Shown in pieces: positions 1 through 8,274 of a stretch of DNA of 64,000 nt. The first letter of the stretch is position 1. Each line of letters begins with the position of its first letter. The notes under the pieces are model-generated. The model saw only the letters and a list, made by a program, of their open reading frames with translations. It had not been told where the DNA came from and ran no database searches. Made by a program: the position numbers and the translations under genes. The DNA is from Bradyrhizobium nivariense (GTDB lineage Bacteria > Pseudomonadota > Alphaproteobacteria > Rhizobiales > Xanthobacteraceae): contig NZ_JARVWW010000007.1 in assembly GCF_029846715.1 (NCBI RefSeq), positions 124,001 to 188,000 of the forward strand, read 5' to 3'.

Positions 1-229
1 CGCCGGCAGGTTCGACGAAACCGCGTGCCGCGAGCCGGCCGAGAGCTTCCCGCACCGGCGTGCGGCTGACCTTCAGCCGCTGGGCGACCTCTTCCTCGCG
101 CAGGCGGTCGCCGGCGCGGTAGCTGCCGGCCTGGAGAGCTTCGCAGAGCGAGCGGAACACGGCTTCGCCCAGCGCGACACCGCTGCCGCGCGCGATCGAT
201 CCGCCTGCCTTTGCCGGGCGTCTTGCCAT
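1..229 (-). CDS. GntR-family transcriptional regulator, N-terminal part (cut by window edge)
   Basis: This is the first 76 codons of a DNA-binding regulator that runs off the left edge. After a basic N-terminus (MARRPAKAGG) comes a winged helix-turn-helix of GntR/FadR type: a segment around LREEEVAQRLKVSRTPVREA is the classic recognition-helix signature, followed by a wing with GFVEP. The effector domain (probably FCD) lies outside the window. The gene is divergent from tcuA, and a perfect palindrome of the sort bound by this subfamily lies between them at 298-311. It is therefore probably the local regulator of tricarballylate use. That role is inferred from position; in Salmonella the tcu operon is controlled by a LysR protein (TcuR), so the regulator type would differ. 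Confidence 0.8.
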   Translation of the reverse strand, partial: MARRPAKAGGSIARGSGVALGEAVFRSLCEALQAGSYRAGDRLREEEVAQRLKVSRTPVREALGRLAARGFVEPAG

Positions 230-297
230 GCATCCTCGTGGGCTCGCCACTCGCATCCTGCCCATGCAGGGACGGTGCTTGCCGGATCACTGTATAT

Positions 298-311
298 CTT
301 TGTATACAAAG
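298..311. promoter_or_regulatory. Perfect 14-bp palindrome, probable GntR operator
   Basis: CTTTGTATACAAAG is a perfect palindrome between the divergent GntR gene (start 229) and tcuA (start 391). TTGTATACAA-like cores are known targets of FCD-type GntR regulators. The site is 80 bases upstream of the tcuA start, where a repressor could cover a promoter. Binding is inferred. Confidence 0.5.
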
Positions 312-390
312 GTGCGCAACGGCCAAACGGATTGACCGGGGGCCGCCGGCGGGCAGAATGTCTCCAACTTCGTCGCATCGGGCAGACGGC

Positions 391-1782
391 ATGAGCAGAA
401 AATACGATGTGCTGGTGATCGGCGGCGGCAACGCGGCGCTGTGTGCGGCGATCAGCGCGCGACGCGGTGGGGCCTCGGTGCTCGTGCTCGAAGGCGCGCC
501 AAAATTCTATCGTGGCGGCAATACGCGCCACACCCGCAACATGCGCTGCGCCCATGACGCCGCAACCGAGATTTTGACCGGCCCCTACACCGAAGAAGAG
601 TTCTGGGAGGATCTGCTGCGCGTGACCGGCGGGCAGACCGACGAGGTGCTCGCCCGGCACATGATCCGGGAGTCCAAGGACATTTTGAACTGGATCGTGG
701 AGCAGGGCGTGCGCTGGCAGCCCTCGCTCGGCGGCACGCTGAGCCTGGGCCGCACCAACTCCTTCTTCCTCGGCGGCGGCCGCGCAATGCTGAACGCGCT
801 CTACCTCACCGCCGAGCGGCTCGGCGTCGATGTCGAATATGACGCCGAGGTCACCGACCTCGTGATCGATGACGGCATGTTCCTCGCCGCGCGCCTCGAG
901 CAGCCGATCAAGGGCGAGACCGAGATTCGTGCGACGTCACTGGTTGCCGCCGCCGGCGGGTTCGAGGCCAACATCGAATGGTTGAAGCAATATTGGGGCG
1001 ATGCCGCCGACAATTTCCTGATCCGCGGCACGCCCTATAATCGCGGCTCGATCCTGAAGATGCTGCTTGCCAAGGGCGTGCAGGAGGTCGGCGATCCCAC
1101 CCAATGCCATGCGGTCGCAATCGACGCCCGCGCGCCGAAATTCGACGGTGGCATCATCACAAGGCACGATTCGGTCGTGTTCGGCATCGTCGTCAACAAG
1201 CACGCGCAGCGCTTCTATGACGAGGGCGAGGATATCTGGCCGAAGCGTTACGCGATCTGGGGTCGCCTGGTCGCGGCGCAGCCCGACCAGATCGCCTACA
1301 TCATCTTCGATTCCACCGTCGTCACCTCGTTCATGCCGACGCTGTTTCCACCGATCGCCGGGCAGACCGTGGCTGAGCTCGCCGGCAAGCTCGAGCTCGA
1401 TCCGGCTGCGCTGGAAAACACGATCACCGAGTTCAATGCCGCGGTGCGGCCCGGCACGTTCGATCATACTATTCTGGACGATTGCCGCACCGAAGGCATC
1501 ACACCGCAGAAGACGCATTGGGCGCGGCGGATCGAGACGCCGCCTTATCTCGCCTATCCGGTGCGGCCCGGCATAACATTCACCTATCTCGGCACGCGCG
1601 TGACCAGGGAGGCGCGGATGCTGATGGCTGACGGCAAGCCGTCGGCCAACATGTTCGCGGCCGGCGAGATCATGGCCGGCAACGTGCTCGGCAAGGGCTA
1701 TGCGGCCGGCATCGGCATGACCATCGGCAGCGTGTTCGGGCGGATCGCAGGACGGGAAGCGGCGAAACATGCACGGAACTAG
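391..1782 (+). CDS. tcuA: FAD-dependent tricarballylate dehydrogenase TcuA
   Basis: A 463-residue flavoprotein that oxidises tricarballylate to cis-aconitate, feeding the TCA cycle. The N-terminus has the FAD-binding Rossmann motif DVLVIGGGNAALCAAISA, followed by a substrate-binding fumarate-reductase/succinate-dehydrogenase-like fold (GGNTRHTRNM, SFFLGGGRAMLNAL). The C-terminal FAD-contacting segment is AGEIMAGNVLGKGYAAGIGM. Length and motifs match the TcuA family. The start at 391 gives MSRKYDVLVIGGG; an in-frame ATG at 358 would add 11 residues, and neither has a strong Shine-Dalgarno. The end overlaps tcuB by 14 bases, so the two are translationally coupled. No TcuC transporter is visible. 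Confidence 0.88.
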   Translation: MSRKYDVLVIGGGNAALCAAISARRGGASVLVLEGAPKFYRGGNTRHTRNMRCAHDAATEILTGPYTEEEFWEDLLRVTGGQTDEVLARHMIRESKDILNWIVEQGVRWQPSLGGTLSLGRTNSFFLGGGRAMLNALYLTAERLGVDVEYDAEVTDLVIDDGMFLAARLEQPIKGETEIRATSLVAAAGGFEANIEWLKQYWGDAADNFLIRGTPYNRGSILKMLLAKGVQEVGDPTQCHAVAIDARAPKFDGGIITRHDSVVFGIVVNKHAQRFYDEGEDIWPKRYAIWGRLVAAQPDQIAYIIFDSTVVTSFMPTLFPPIAGQTVAELAGKLELDPAALENTITEFNAAVRPGTFDHTILDDCRTEGITPQKTHWARRIETPPYLAYPVRPGITFTYLGTRVTREARMLMADGKPSANMFAAGEIMAGNVLGKGYAAGIGMTIGSVFGRIAGREAAKHARN

Positions 1783-2875
1783 GATTCTCGACGAAGCCGA
1801 CCGTCTGATGACGGTCTGCAATTCCTGCCGTTACTGCGAGGGCCTTTGCGCGGTGTTTCCCGCGATGGAGATGCGGCGCGCCTTCTCCGACGGCGACCTC
1901 AACTATCTCGCCAATCTCTGCCATTCCTGCGGCGCCTGCTATGTCGACTGCCAGTTCTCGCCGCCGCATGAATTCAACGTCAACGTCCCGAAGACGCTCG
2001 CGGTGGCGCGCGCCGAGTCCTACGCGGCCTATGCCTGGCCACAGGCGCTGTCCGGCGCCTTCTCGCGCAACGGCCTCGTCATCAGCATCGTCACCGCGCT
2101 CAGCATGGCGGCCTTCATTCTCGGCTTCGCCGCCCTGAACGACCGCGGCGTGCTGTTCGGCGTGCACACCAGCCCCGGCGCGTTCTACAGACTGATGCCG
2201 CACAATGCGATGGCCGCATTATTCAGCGCCGCCTTCCTCTATGCGATCCTCGCGCTGGTCATGAGCGTGCGTGCGTTCTGGCGCGACATCGGGACGCCGA
2301 TCGGCGGCCGCGCCGATGGCGGCTCGATATTCCAGGCGATCCGCGATGCGGGCGAGCTGCGCTATCTCCACGGCGGCGGCGTCGGCTGCTACAATGAGGA
2401 CGAGAAGCCGACCGACCGGCGCAAGCTTTTCCATCACCTGACCTTCTACGGCTTCCTGCTGTGCTTTGCCGCGACCTCGGTGGCCACATTGTATCACTAT
2501 CTGCTCGGTCGCGAGGCGCCCTATCCGTGGTGGGATTTGCCTGTCGTGCTCGGCACGCTTGGTGGCATCGGTCTCATCGTCGGGCCGATCGGCCTTTTCG
2601 CGGCCAAGATGCGGCGCGATCCGGCGTTGCTCGACGAGCAGCGCTATGGCATGGATGTCGGATTCATCGCCATGTTGTTCCTCACCGGCTTCACCGGCAT
2701 ACTGCTTCTGATTCTGCGCGAGACTGCAGCCATGGGACCGCTGCTCGCACTGCATTTGGGCGCAGTGTTCGCGCTGTTCATCACCATGCCCTACGGCAAG
2801 TTCGTGCACGGCATCTATCGCTTCGCGGCGCTGGTGCGCTATGCGCAGGAGCGCCGCAGCGAAGCCGGGTCCTGA
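1769..2875 (+). CDS. tcuB: Tricarballylate utilisation 4Fe-4S membrane protein TcuB (CitB family)
   Basis: A 368-residue electron-transfer partner of TcuA that reoxidises its FADH2 and passes electrons to the membrane quinone pool. Two ferredoxin-like cysteine clusters lie near the N-terminus: CNSCRYCEGLC (Cys 17, 20, 23, 27) and CHSCGACYVDC (Cys 51, 54, 57, 61). About six hydrophobic segments follow (for example near LCFAATSVATLYHYLLG and FALFITMPYGKFVHGIYR), with histidines that could bind haem. It starts inside the tcuA 3' end. Its own 3' end overlaps the convergent hydrolase gene by 37 bases. Confidence 0.88.
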   Translation: MHGTRILDEADRLMTVCNSCRYCEGLCAVFPAMEMRRAFSDGDLNYLANLCHSCGACYVDCQFSPPHEFNVNVPKTLAVARAESYAAYAWPQALSGAFSRNGLVISIVTALSMAAFILGFAALNDRGVLFGVHTSPGAFYRLMPHNAMAALFSAAFLYAILALVMSVRAFWRDIGTPIGGRADGGSIFQAIRDAGELRYLHGGGVGCYNEDEKPTDRRKLFHHLTFYGFLLCFAATSVATLYHYLLGREAPYPWWDLPVVLGTLGGIGLIVGPIGLFAAKMRRDPALLDEQRYGMDVGFIAMLFLTGFTGILLLILRETAAMGPLLALHLGAVFALFITMPYGKFVHGIYRFAALVRYAQERRSEAGS

Positions 2876-3552
2876 GATTTGGATGATCGGAAGCGACCGT
2901 CGCGCAGGAAGGCAATCGTCTGCGCGATCGCGGCGGCGTGACGTGGAAGTCCGGTATGGGACGTCTTCACGATGATATGGTCAGCCATGCCGGGCAGCAT
3001 CGCGCGTTGCACCGAGACGCGTCCGTCATTCGGCTTCGGCAGAACGAAGAGACCGGCAACGGGATCAATGAAGCGGTTTCCCGCGATCACGCCGACGGAA
3101 TAGTCCACGGCGGGCAGGGCGTCAGACCCGGTCGTGGCCGTGGTGGTGAGCTCGAGCCCAGCCGGGCCGTAGAACGCACGGTAGAGCCGAGATCCGCGCA
3201 GGAGATCGGCCACTTCGCTGCCGCTGTTTGGCGTGCCCAGCATCACCACGCCGGCAAGCCGGTCCGGCCGGTATTTTGCGATATAGGCGCGCGTCACGAG
3301 GCCGCCCATCGAATGCGCGACGAAATGCAGGGGTGCATCACGTTCGGCGAAGCGGGCGACCTCTGGGTGAATATCATCCGCGAGCGCCGTGATCGGTTTG
3401 CGGCGGCTGGCATAGTCGATGTTGAGCGTCGCGAACCCGGTTGCCCGGAGCGCCCGTTCAAGCCTTTTTAGGGATGCCGAGGTTCGCGCGATGCCGTGAA
3501 GCAGAACCACTCCCGGGCATCGCGCCTCGCCTGATTGAGGCGCTTCGTACAT
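2839..3552 (-). CDS. Alpha/beta-hydrolase, triacylglycerol lipase-like
   Basis: A 237-residue serine hydrolase with an oxyanion-loop LLHGIARTSASL at residues 17-28 and the nucleophile elbow AHSMGG with Ser81. An Asp lies near 176 (PNDGRVSV) and His199 (TSHTGLPRH), giving a complete catalytic triad. No signal peptide is seen, so it is probably cytoplasmic. The start at 3552 is only 5 bases past the stop of the upstream acyltransferase/ligase gene, so the two form an operon, and lipid or lysophospholipid esters are likely substrates (inference). The 3' end overlaps the convergent tcuB end by 37 bases. An upstream in-frame extension into the neighbouring gene exists but makes no family sense. 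Confidence 0.75.
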   Translation of the reverse strand: MYEAPQSGEARCPGVVLLHGIARTSASLKRLERALRATGFATLNIDYASRRKPITALADDIHPEVARFAERDAPLHFVAHSMGGLVTRAYIAKYRPDRLAGVVMLGTPNSGSEVADLLRGSRLYRAFYGPAGLELTTTATTGSDALPAVDYSVGVIAGNRFIDPVAGLFVLPKPNDGRVSVQRAMLPGMADHIIVKTSHTGLPRHAAAIAQTIAFLRDGRFRSSKSQDPASLRRSCA

Positions 3553-3557
3553 CTCTC

Positions 3558-6500
3558 TTACGCCACTTCGCGCTCCGGCGCGGACGCCTGCTCGCGGGCC
3601 ATCGTCGTTGCGGTGACGTAGTCGGTCTTGCCGGTGCCGAGCAGCGGCACCTTGTCCACCACTATGATCGCCGCGGGAACGGTCAGCTCGGACGCGCCGA
3701 TCGCCTTGGCCTGGCCCTGCATCGCACTGCGCTCGGCACCCTTCTGCGTCGTCAGCAGCACGATGCGCTCGCCCTTGCGCGGGTCCGGGATCGACACGGC
3801 GACTGATGCGGCCTGCGGCCACAGGGTCGTCGCGATGCTCTCGACCGCCGACAGCGAGACCATCTCGCCCGCGATCTTGGCAAAGCGCTTGGCGCGGCCC
3901 TTGATGGTGATGAAGCCGGCCGCGTCGATCGCCACGATGTCGCCGGTGTCGTGCCACCCTTCGGCGAGCGGTTCGAGCACGCCGGGATTTTCGGCCCTGA
4001 GATAACCGAGCATCACGTTCGGTCCGCGCACCGAGAGGCGTCCGCCTTCCTCGATGCCGGGGACCGGGTCGAGGCGGCCTTCCATCAGCGGCGACAGGCG
4101 GCCGACCGTGCCGGGACGATTGGCCATCGGCGTGTTCATCGCCAGCACCGGCGCGGTCTCGGTGACGCCATAGCCTTCGAGGATGCGGATGCCGTAGCGC
4201 TCCATGAAGATCTGCCGAGTGCGATCCTTGACCGCCTCGGCGCCGGCGATCACGAGGCGCAGGGTGCGGAAGTCGTAGGCATGCGCCGAGCGCGCGTAGC
4301 CGGTGAGGAAGGTGTCGGTGCCGAACAGGATCGTGGCGCCGGTCTGGTAGATCAGCTCGGGCACGATCCGGTAGTGCAGCGGCGATGGGTACATGTAGAT
4401 CGGAATTCCCGCGAGCAGCGGCATCATCATTCCGCCGGTCAGTCCGAAGGAGTGGAACACCGGCAGCACGTTGAACACCTTGTCATTGGCGTTGGCATCG
4501 ACCCGCGCCAGCGCCTGTGCGGCGTTCGCAAGGATATTGCGGTGGGAGAGCACCACGCCCTTGGGCGTGCCTTCCGAGCCCGACGTGAACAGCACGACGG
4601 CCGGATCGCTCGCCTGGCGGACGACGCGCGGCGCGGTGCCGGCGAGCAGGCCCTTGATCTTGTCGGCCGTGCCGATCGAAGCACGGACGTCCTCGAGATA
4701 GACAACGCGCGCCTCGGCGGAGATCGCGGCCATCAGCTTGTCGAGCTTGCCCTTCTCGATGAAGGCTTTCGACGTCAGCACGGTCTTGACCTGTGCGGCC
4801 TTCATGGCGGCGAGCACGTTGACCGGGCCGGCCGAGAAGTTGAGCATCGCCGGCACCCGGCCGATGTTTTGCAGCGCCATGAAGACGACGGCGACGCCTG
4901 CGGAATTTGGCAGCAGCACGCCGACATTCTCACCGACTGCGGTGCCGTTCTCCAGCTTCCGACTCAAGACCTGCGCGCCCAGGATCAGCTTGCGATAGGT
5001 CAGCTTGGTGCCGAGCGCGTCCTCGACGATGACCTTGCCGGTGTCGCGGTCGCGATAGGCGTGTCCGAGCGCTTCGAAGAGGGTGTGATCAAGCATGGCG
5101 TTCTTCACCATGGCATCGATCATCACGTCCTGAAGCGCGGCGCCCGCGGCGTTACGGCGCGCCTTGCCCTTCAGCGACGGGTCGACCGGAAGGTTGACCG
5201 GCGGCAGGATGGTGACAGTCACCCGCGGAAACCACGAGCGCTTGATCTGGCTGCCGTTGAGATAGCTGAGATGCGAGCGTTGGGCGCCTTCGATGCGAAC
5301 GGGCACGACGACCGCGTCGGCCTTGTCCGCGATCATCGCGGTGCCGTCATAGACCTTCATCAGCGAGCCGGAGACGGTGATGCGTCCCTCCGGGAAAATC
5401 ACGACCGGCTCGCCGGCGGCGACGAGCTTGATCAGGTCGCGCGCGGCCAGCGGCTTGGTCGGGTCCATGGTGTAGTGCTTGACGACCCGCAGGAACGGCT
5501 TGGCCCACCAGGCCTTGGAGATGCCGGTATCAACCGCGAAGCTCGCGTCGATCGGCAGCACGGCGTGCAGCAGCGGGCCGTCGATCAGGCTGACATGGTT
5601 GGGCGCGATCAGCATGCGCGTGCCGGCAGGCGGCAGATTCTCGAGCCCGCGGATTTCGGTGCGGAATAGCGCGCGGAACAGCAACCCGCCGAAATCGCGC
5701 ACGCCTTCCTTGCCCCACTTCGTCAGCACGAACCAGACTGCGCCGAAGCTGGCGACGCCGAGGCCGAAGAAGATCCAGCCGACGTGCAATCCGCCCGCCT
5801 GCAGCAGCGCGACGAACAGCGAGCCGGCCACCATGAAGGCGGCCTGCAGCACGTTGCCGGCGGCGATGATGCGGGCGCGCTCGGTGGGGGCGGACCAGGC
5901 CTGCACGGCGGCGAAGGACGGCACGACGAACAGCCCGCCACCGAATGCGAAGGCGACGAAGTCGATCAGCATGCGCAGGCCCGCGAACGACGTCGCGAAG
6001 TCGGCCGCTGTGATGTCCTGGCCCTTGGCGGTCACGCCGATCGCCCAGGCGAGATCGATGCCTGCAAACCCCATCATGATGGCGCCGATCGGCACCAGCG
6101 CGAGGTTCGGGCGGACGTGGCTGAGATTCGCGGCGAACAGTGAGCCGATGGCAATGCCGATTGCGAAGATCGCCAGACACAACGTCACCACGCCCTCGGT
6201 GCCACCGATGACGTCCTTGACCAGCGCCGGCAGCAGCGAGAGCACGATGGCGCCCACCAGCCAGAACCAGGAGACGATCACGGTGCCGTCCCACAGCCGG
6301 TGGTCGGCGTGCAGCGTCTTCAACAGGCCGAGCGTCGAGGTCCAGGGATTGGCGTTGACGGGCAGATCGGGTGCGGACGGCGTGGTCGCGGGAATGCGGG
6401 AGGCGAAGGCCCAGGACAGCAGGGCCAGCACGACCACGGCCGATGCGACCCAGCCCATATGCGCGGAGCCGGCCACGAACTGGCCGCCGGCGACGGTGCC

Positions 6501-6962
6501 GAGCAGGATGGCCATGAAGGTCGCGCCTTCGACCAACGCGTTGCCGGTCGCCAGCTCTCCAAGCGCGAGCTGGTCCGGCAGCATGGAGTATTTCACGGGG
6601 CCGAACAGGGCGGCGATGACGCCGAACAGTGCGAGCGCTGCGAACAGCAGCGGCACCGAATGCAGGAAAAAGCCGGCGGCTGCAAAGCCCGCGGCGAAGA
6701 TCTCGGCGAATTTGAGCCGTCTTGCGACGACGGATTTGACGTATTTGTCGGCGAGCTGCCCGCCGAGCCCGGACAGGATGAAATAGGGGAAGATGAAGAC
6801 GGCGCCTGCGACCGTCACCAGCGCATCGCCGTGGCCGGTCGCGGCACTGTAAAGCAGGATGATGACAAGCGCGTTCTTGAGCACGTTGTCGTTCAGCGCC
6901 GAGAAGAATTGCGCCCAGAACAGCGGCGCGAAGCGGCGTGACGACATCAATTCCCTGATCAT
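3558..6962 (-). CDS. aas: Fused MFS transporter / PlsC acyltransferase / acyl-ACP (acyl-CoA) ligase, LplT-Aas type
   Basis: A 1134-residue three-part inner-membrane protein. Residues 1-420 form a 12-helix MFS carrier resembling the lysophospholipid flippase LplT. Residues 435-625 are a PlsC-type glycerolipid acyltransferase with the catalytic NHVSLID (455-461) and FPEGR (523-527). Residues 640-1134 are an AMP-forming ligase with LFTSGSEGTPKG (791-802), GYGVTETAP and a DTGDI motif. In E. coli LplT and Aas are separate and together import and reacylate lysophosphatidylethanolamine; here they are one chain, as in many proteobacteria. AGGA lies 8 bases before the ATG. The lipase gene follows 5 bases downstream, so a phospholipid repair or remodelling operon is likely. 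Confidence 0.88.
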   Translation of the reverse strand: MIRELMSSRRFAPLFWAQFFSALNDNVLKNALVIILLYSAATGHGDALVTVAGAVFIFPYFILSGLGGQLADKYVKSVVARRLKFAEIFAAGFAAAGFFLHSVPLLFAALALFGVIAALFGPVKYSMLPDQLALGELATGNALVEGATFMAILLGTVAGGQFVAGSAHMGWVASAVVVLALLSWAFASRIPATTPSAPDLPVNANPWTSTLGLLKTLHADHRLWDGTVIVSWFWLVGAIVLSLLPALVKDVIGGTEGVVTLCLAIFAIGIAIGSLFAANLSHVRPNLALVPIGAIMMGFAGIDLAWAIGVTAKGQDITAADFATSFAGLRMLIDFVAFAFGGGLFVVPSFAAVQAWSAPTERARIIAAGNVLQAAFMVAGSLFVALLQAGGLHVGWIFFGLGVASFGAVWFVLTKWGKEGVRDFGGLLFRALFRTEIRGLENLPPAGTRMLIAPNHVSLIDGPLLHAVLPIDASFAVDTGISKAWWAKPFLRVVKHYTMDPTKPLAARDLIKLVAAGEPVVIFPEGRITVSGSLMKVYDGTAMIADKADAVVVPVRIEGAQRSHLSYLNGSQIKRSWFPRVTVTILPPVNLPVDPSLKGKARRNAAGAALQDVMIDAMVKNAMLDHTLFEALGHAYRDRDTGKVIVEDALGTKLTYRKLILGAQVLSRKLENGTAVGENVGVLLPNSAGVAVVFMALQNIGRVPAMLNFSAGPVNVLAAMKAAQVKTVLTSKAFIEKGKLDKLMAAISAEARVVYLEDVRASIGTADKIKGLLAGTAPRVVRQASDPAVVLFTSGSEGTPKGVVLSHRNILANAAQALARVDANANDKVFNVLPVFHSFGLTGGMMMPLLAGIPIYMYPSPLHYRIVPELIYQTGATILFGTDTFLTGYARSAHAYDFRTLRLVIAGAEAVKDRTRQIFMERYGIRILEGYGVTETAPVLAMNTPMANRPGTVGRLSPLMEGRLDPVPGIEEGGRLSVRGPNVMLGYLRAENPGVLEPLAEGWHDTGDIVAIDAAGFITIKGRAKRFAKIAGEMVSLSAVESIATTLWPQAASVAVSIPDPRKGERIVLLTTQKGAERSAMQGQAKAIGASELTVPAAIIVVDKVPLLGTGKTDYVTATTMAREQASAPEREVA

Positions 6963-7320
6963 GACTAGTCCTGTTTTGGAAAGGCTGCCTGAGGTTGATA
7001 CATTCGGTTGGACGTCGGGACCAGACGATATGCGACAGGCAATTGCGGGTGATGACGATCGGCCCGCTCTGCGCCTTTACGTTCCGATCCTGTTGGTCTC
7101 CGCGTGGTGTCGTTTGGTTCGCAAATGGTTTGCTCGCGGCCCTATCAAACTTCGGCAGGGAGGCCGCGTTGACCGGGATATCGCGCCGGGCGGTGAGGAA
7201 AAGCTGAACCGCATCGTCGAAGGTCGCGGCATCGGCCGCGAATATCGGGACATGGTAAGTCCTTCATTGCAACCTGATATTGCATTCGAGGCGACCACCA
7301 ACGTGGCGGCTGCGCTCGCC
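6963..7320. other. Intergenic region, no gene seen
   Basis: About 360 bases upstream of the fused acyltransferase gene. Open frames here lack ribosome sites and recognisable protein features. It probably holds the promoter of the minus-strand lipid operon, but no clear -35/-10 pair or palindrome was identified. Confidence 0.4.
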
Positions 7321-7587
7321 TCAGGTGAGATGGCCGAGACGGCGAAAGGGTGAGAGGCGGCTGAGCAAGCTGAAGCGGCGGCCCTCATGACGGGCACGGC
7401 CGCGGTTGGCCCGCCACATCCGGAAGGTCGCGCGGCGCTCAGTCAGGACGCCGGCAATGTCGCAGGCATTTGCGATGCGATCGATCGGCGCCATCGCGAA
7501 CCGCAGGAGGGCGCGGCCAAATCCGGTCACGAGAGCTGTGGCGTCATCGACGAAGGTGGAGGCGATATCAACAGCGAGGATTTGCAT
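7321..7587 (-). CDS. Hypothetical protein, 88 aa, divergent from tetR
   Basis: Not recognised. The frame starts MQILAVDIAS after a good ribosome site (GGAG 9 bases upstream of the ATG). Its codons are strongly GC at the third position, as in real genes of this window. The C-terminal half is very basic (MWRANRGRARHEGRRF), which could bind nucleic acid or membrane. It shares a 36-base gap with the divergent TetR gene, and a TetR-type palindrome sits just outside that gap, so joint control is likely. It could still be a chance frame opposite an upstream extension of tetR. Confidence 0.5.
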   Translation of the reverse strand: MQILAVDIASTFVDDATALVTGFGRALLRFAMAPIDRIANACDIAGVLTERRATFRMWRANRGRARHEGRRFSLLSRLSPFRRLGHLT

Positions 7588-7608
7588 TTTGCAGGTCTCC
7601 GGGTTAAC

Positions 7609-7653
7609 TTGAACATTGTTCAAATGAGTATCCTGAAAATGAACAATGTTCAA
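7609..7653. promoter_or_regulatory. Two tandem near-perfect palindromes, probable TetR operators
   Basis: Site 1 (7609-7623) is TTGAACATTGTTCAA and site 2 (7639-7653) is ATGAACAATGTTCAA. Both share the dyad TGAACA-N-TGTTCA and their centres are exactly 30 bases apart, about three helical turns. Site 2 lies across the first codons of the TetR gene. The arrangement suggests cooperative autorepression, possibly also of the divergent 88-codon frame. Binding is inferred. Confidence 0.6.
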
Positions 7654-8259
7654 GAAGAATCGCTGCGAGACCGAAAAAAATCTCGCCGGCGGCTGCAAAT
7701 CGTGGAGATCGCCCGCAGCATTATTGCGACTAAGGGGCTGAAATCATTAAAAGTTCGAGACGTCGCGGACGCCGCCGGCTGTTCAGTTGGCAGCGTCTAT
7801 AACGAGTTCGGCGACTTCGACGGGGTGATCCTGACCGTAAATCGGGAGACCGTTCAGGCGCTGACGGTGCGGCTGGGCCAGGTTCCGGCCGCGGATCCCG
7901 TTCGCCAGCTCTACGGGCTTGCCGCGACCTATCTCGAATTCTTCGCCAAGCACGCCAATCTGCTGCGCTCGCTGTTCGAGCATCGGATGGAGGATGACCG
8001 CCCTTATCCGGATGACATCCTTCAGATGGTGATGGACGCTTTCGCGCTGATGCATCCGCCCCTGGTGCGGCTGCTTCCGAATGCAGACGACGTGCGGATC
8101 GCGCTGCTGTCACGCACCCTGTTTTCCGCGGTGCATGGAATCATCTCGCTCGGCCTCGAGGAGCGCATGGTGGCCGTGCCGCCGCAGATGCTGCGCCAGC
8201 AGGTCGAACAGTTCCTCGACGCGCATCTCGCCGGTCTCGGGATTCTGCCTTTGCGCTGA
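7624..8259 (+). CDS. TetR-family transcriptional regulator
   Basis: A 211-residue repressor. The N-terminal helix-turn-helix is visible in LKVRDVADAAGCSVGSVYNE (about residues 40-60), preceded by a basic arm (RDRKKSRRRLQIVEIAR). The C-terminal part is an all-helical ligand-binding and dimer domain (for example YLEFFAKHANLLRSLFEH). Two ATGs are possible: 7624 and 7639. The second overlaps the second operator palindrome, so occupancy could block translation start as well as transcription. It ends 15 bases from the convergent GGDEF gene. The ligand is unknown; the nearby lipid operon suggests, but does not prove, an acyl effector. Confidence 0.8.
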   Translation: MSILKMNNVQEESLRDRKKSRRRLQIVEIARSIIATKGLKSLKVRDVADAAGCSVGSVYNEFGDFDGVILTVNRETVQALTVRLGQVPAADPVRQLYGLAATYLEFFAKHANLLRSLFEHRMEDDRPYPDDILQMVMDAFALMHPPLVRLLPNADDVRIALLSRTLFSAVHGIISLGLEERMVAVPPQMLRQQVEQFLDAHLAGLGILPLR

Positions 8260-8274
8260 CAGAGCCGAGCAGCG

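Noticed and set aside
7387..7623. Upstream in-frame extension of the TetR gene
   Set aside because: The extension has no TetR-like features, runs opposite a better supported small frame and spans the first operator palindrome; the family start is at 7624 or 7639.
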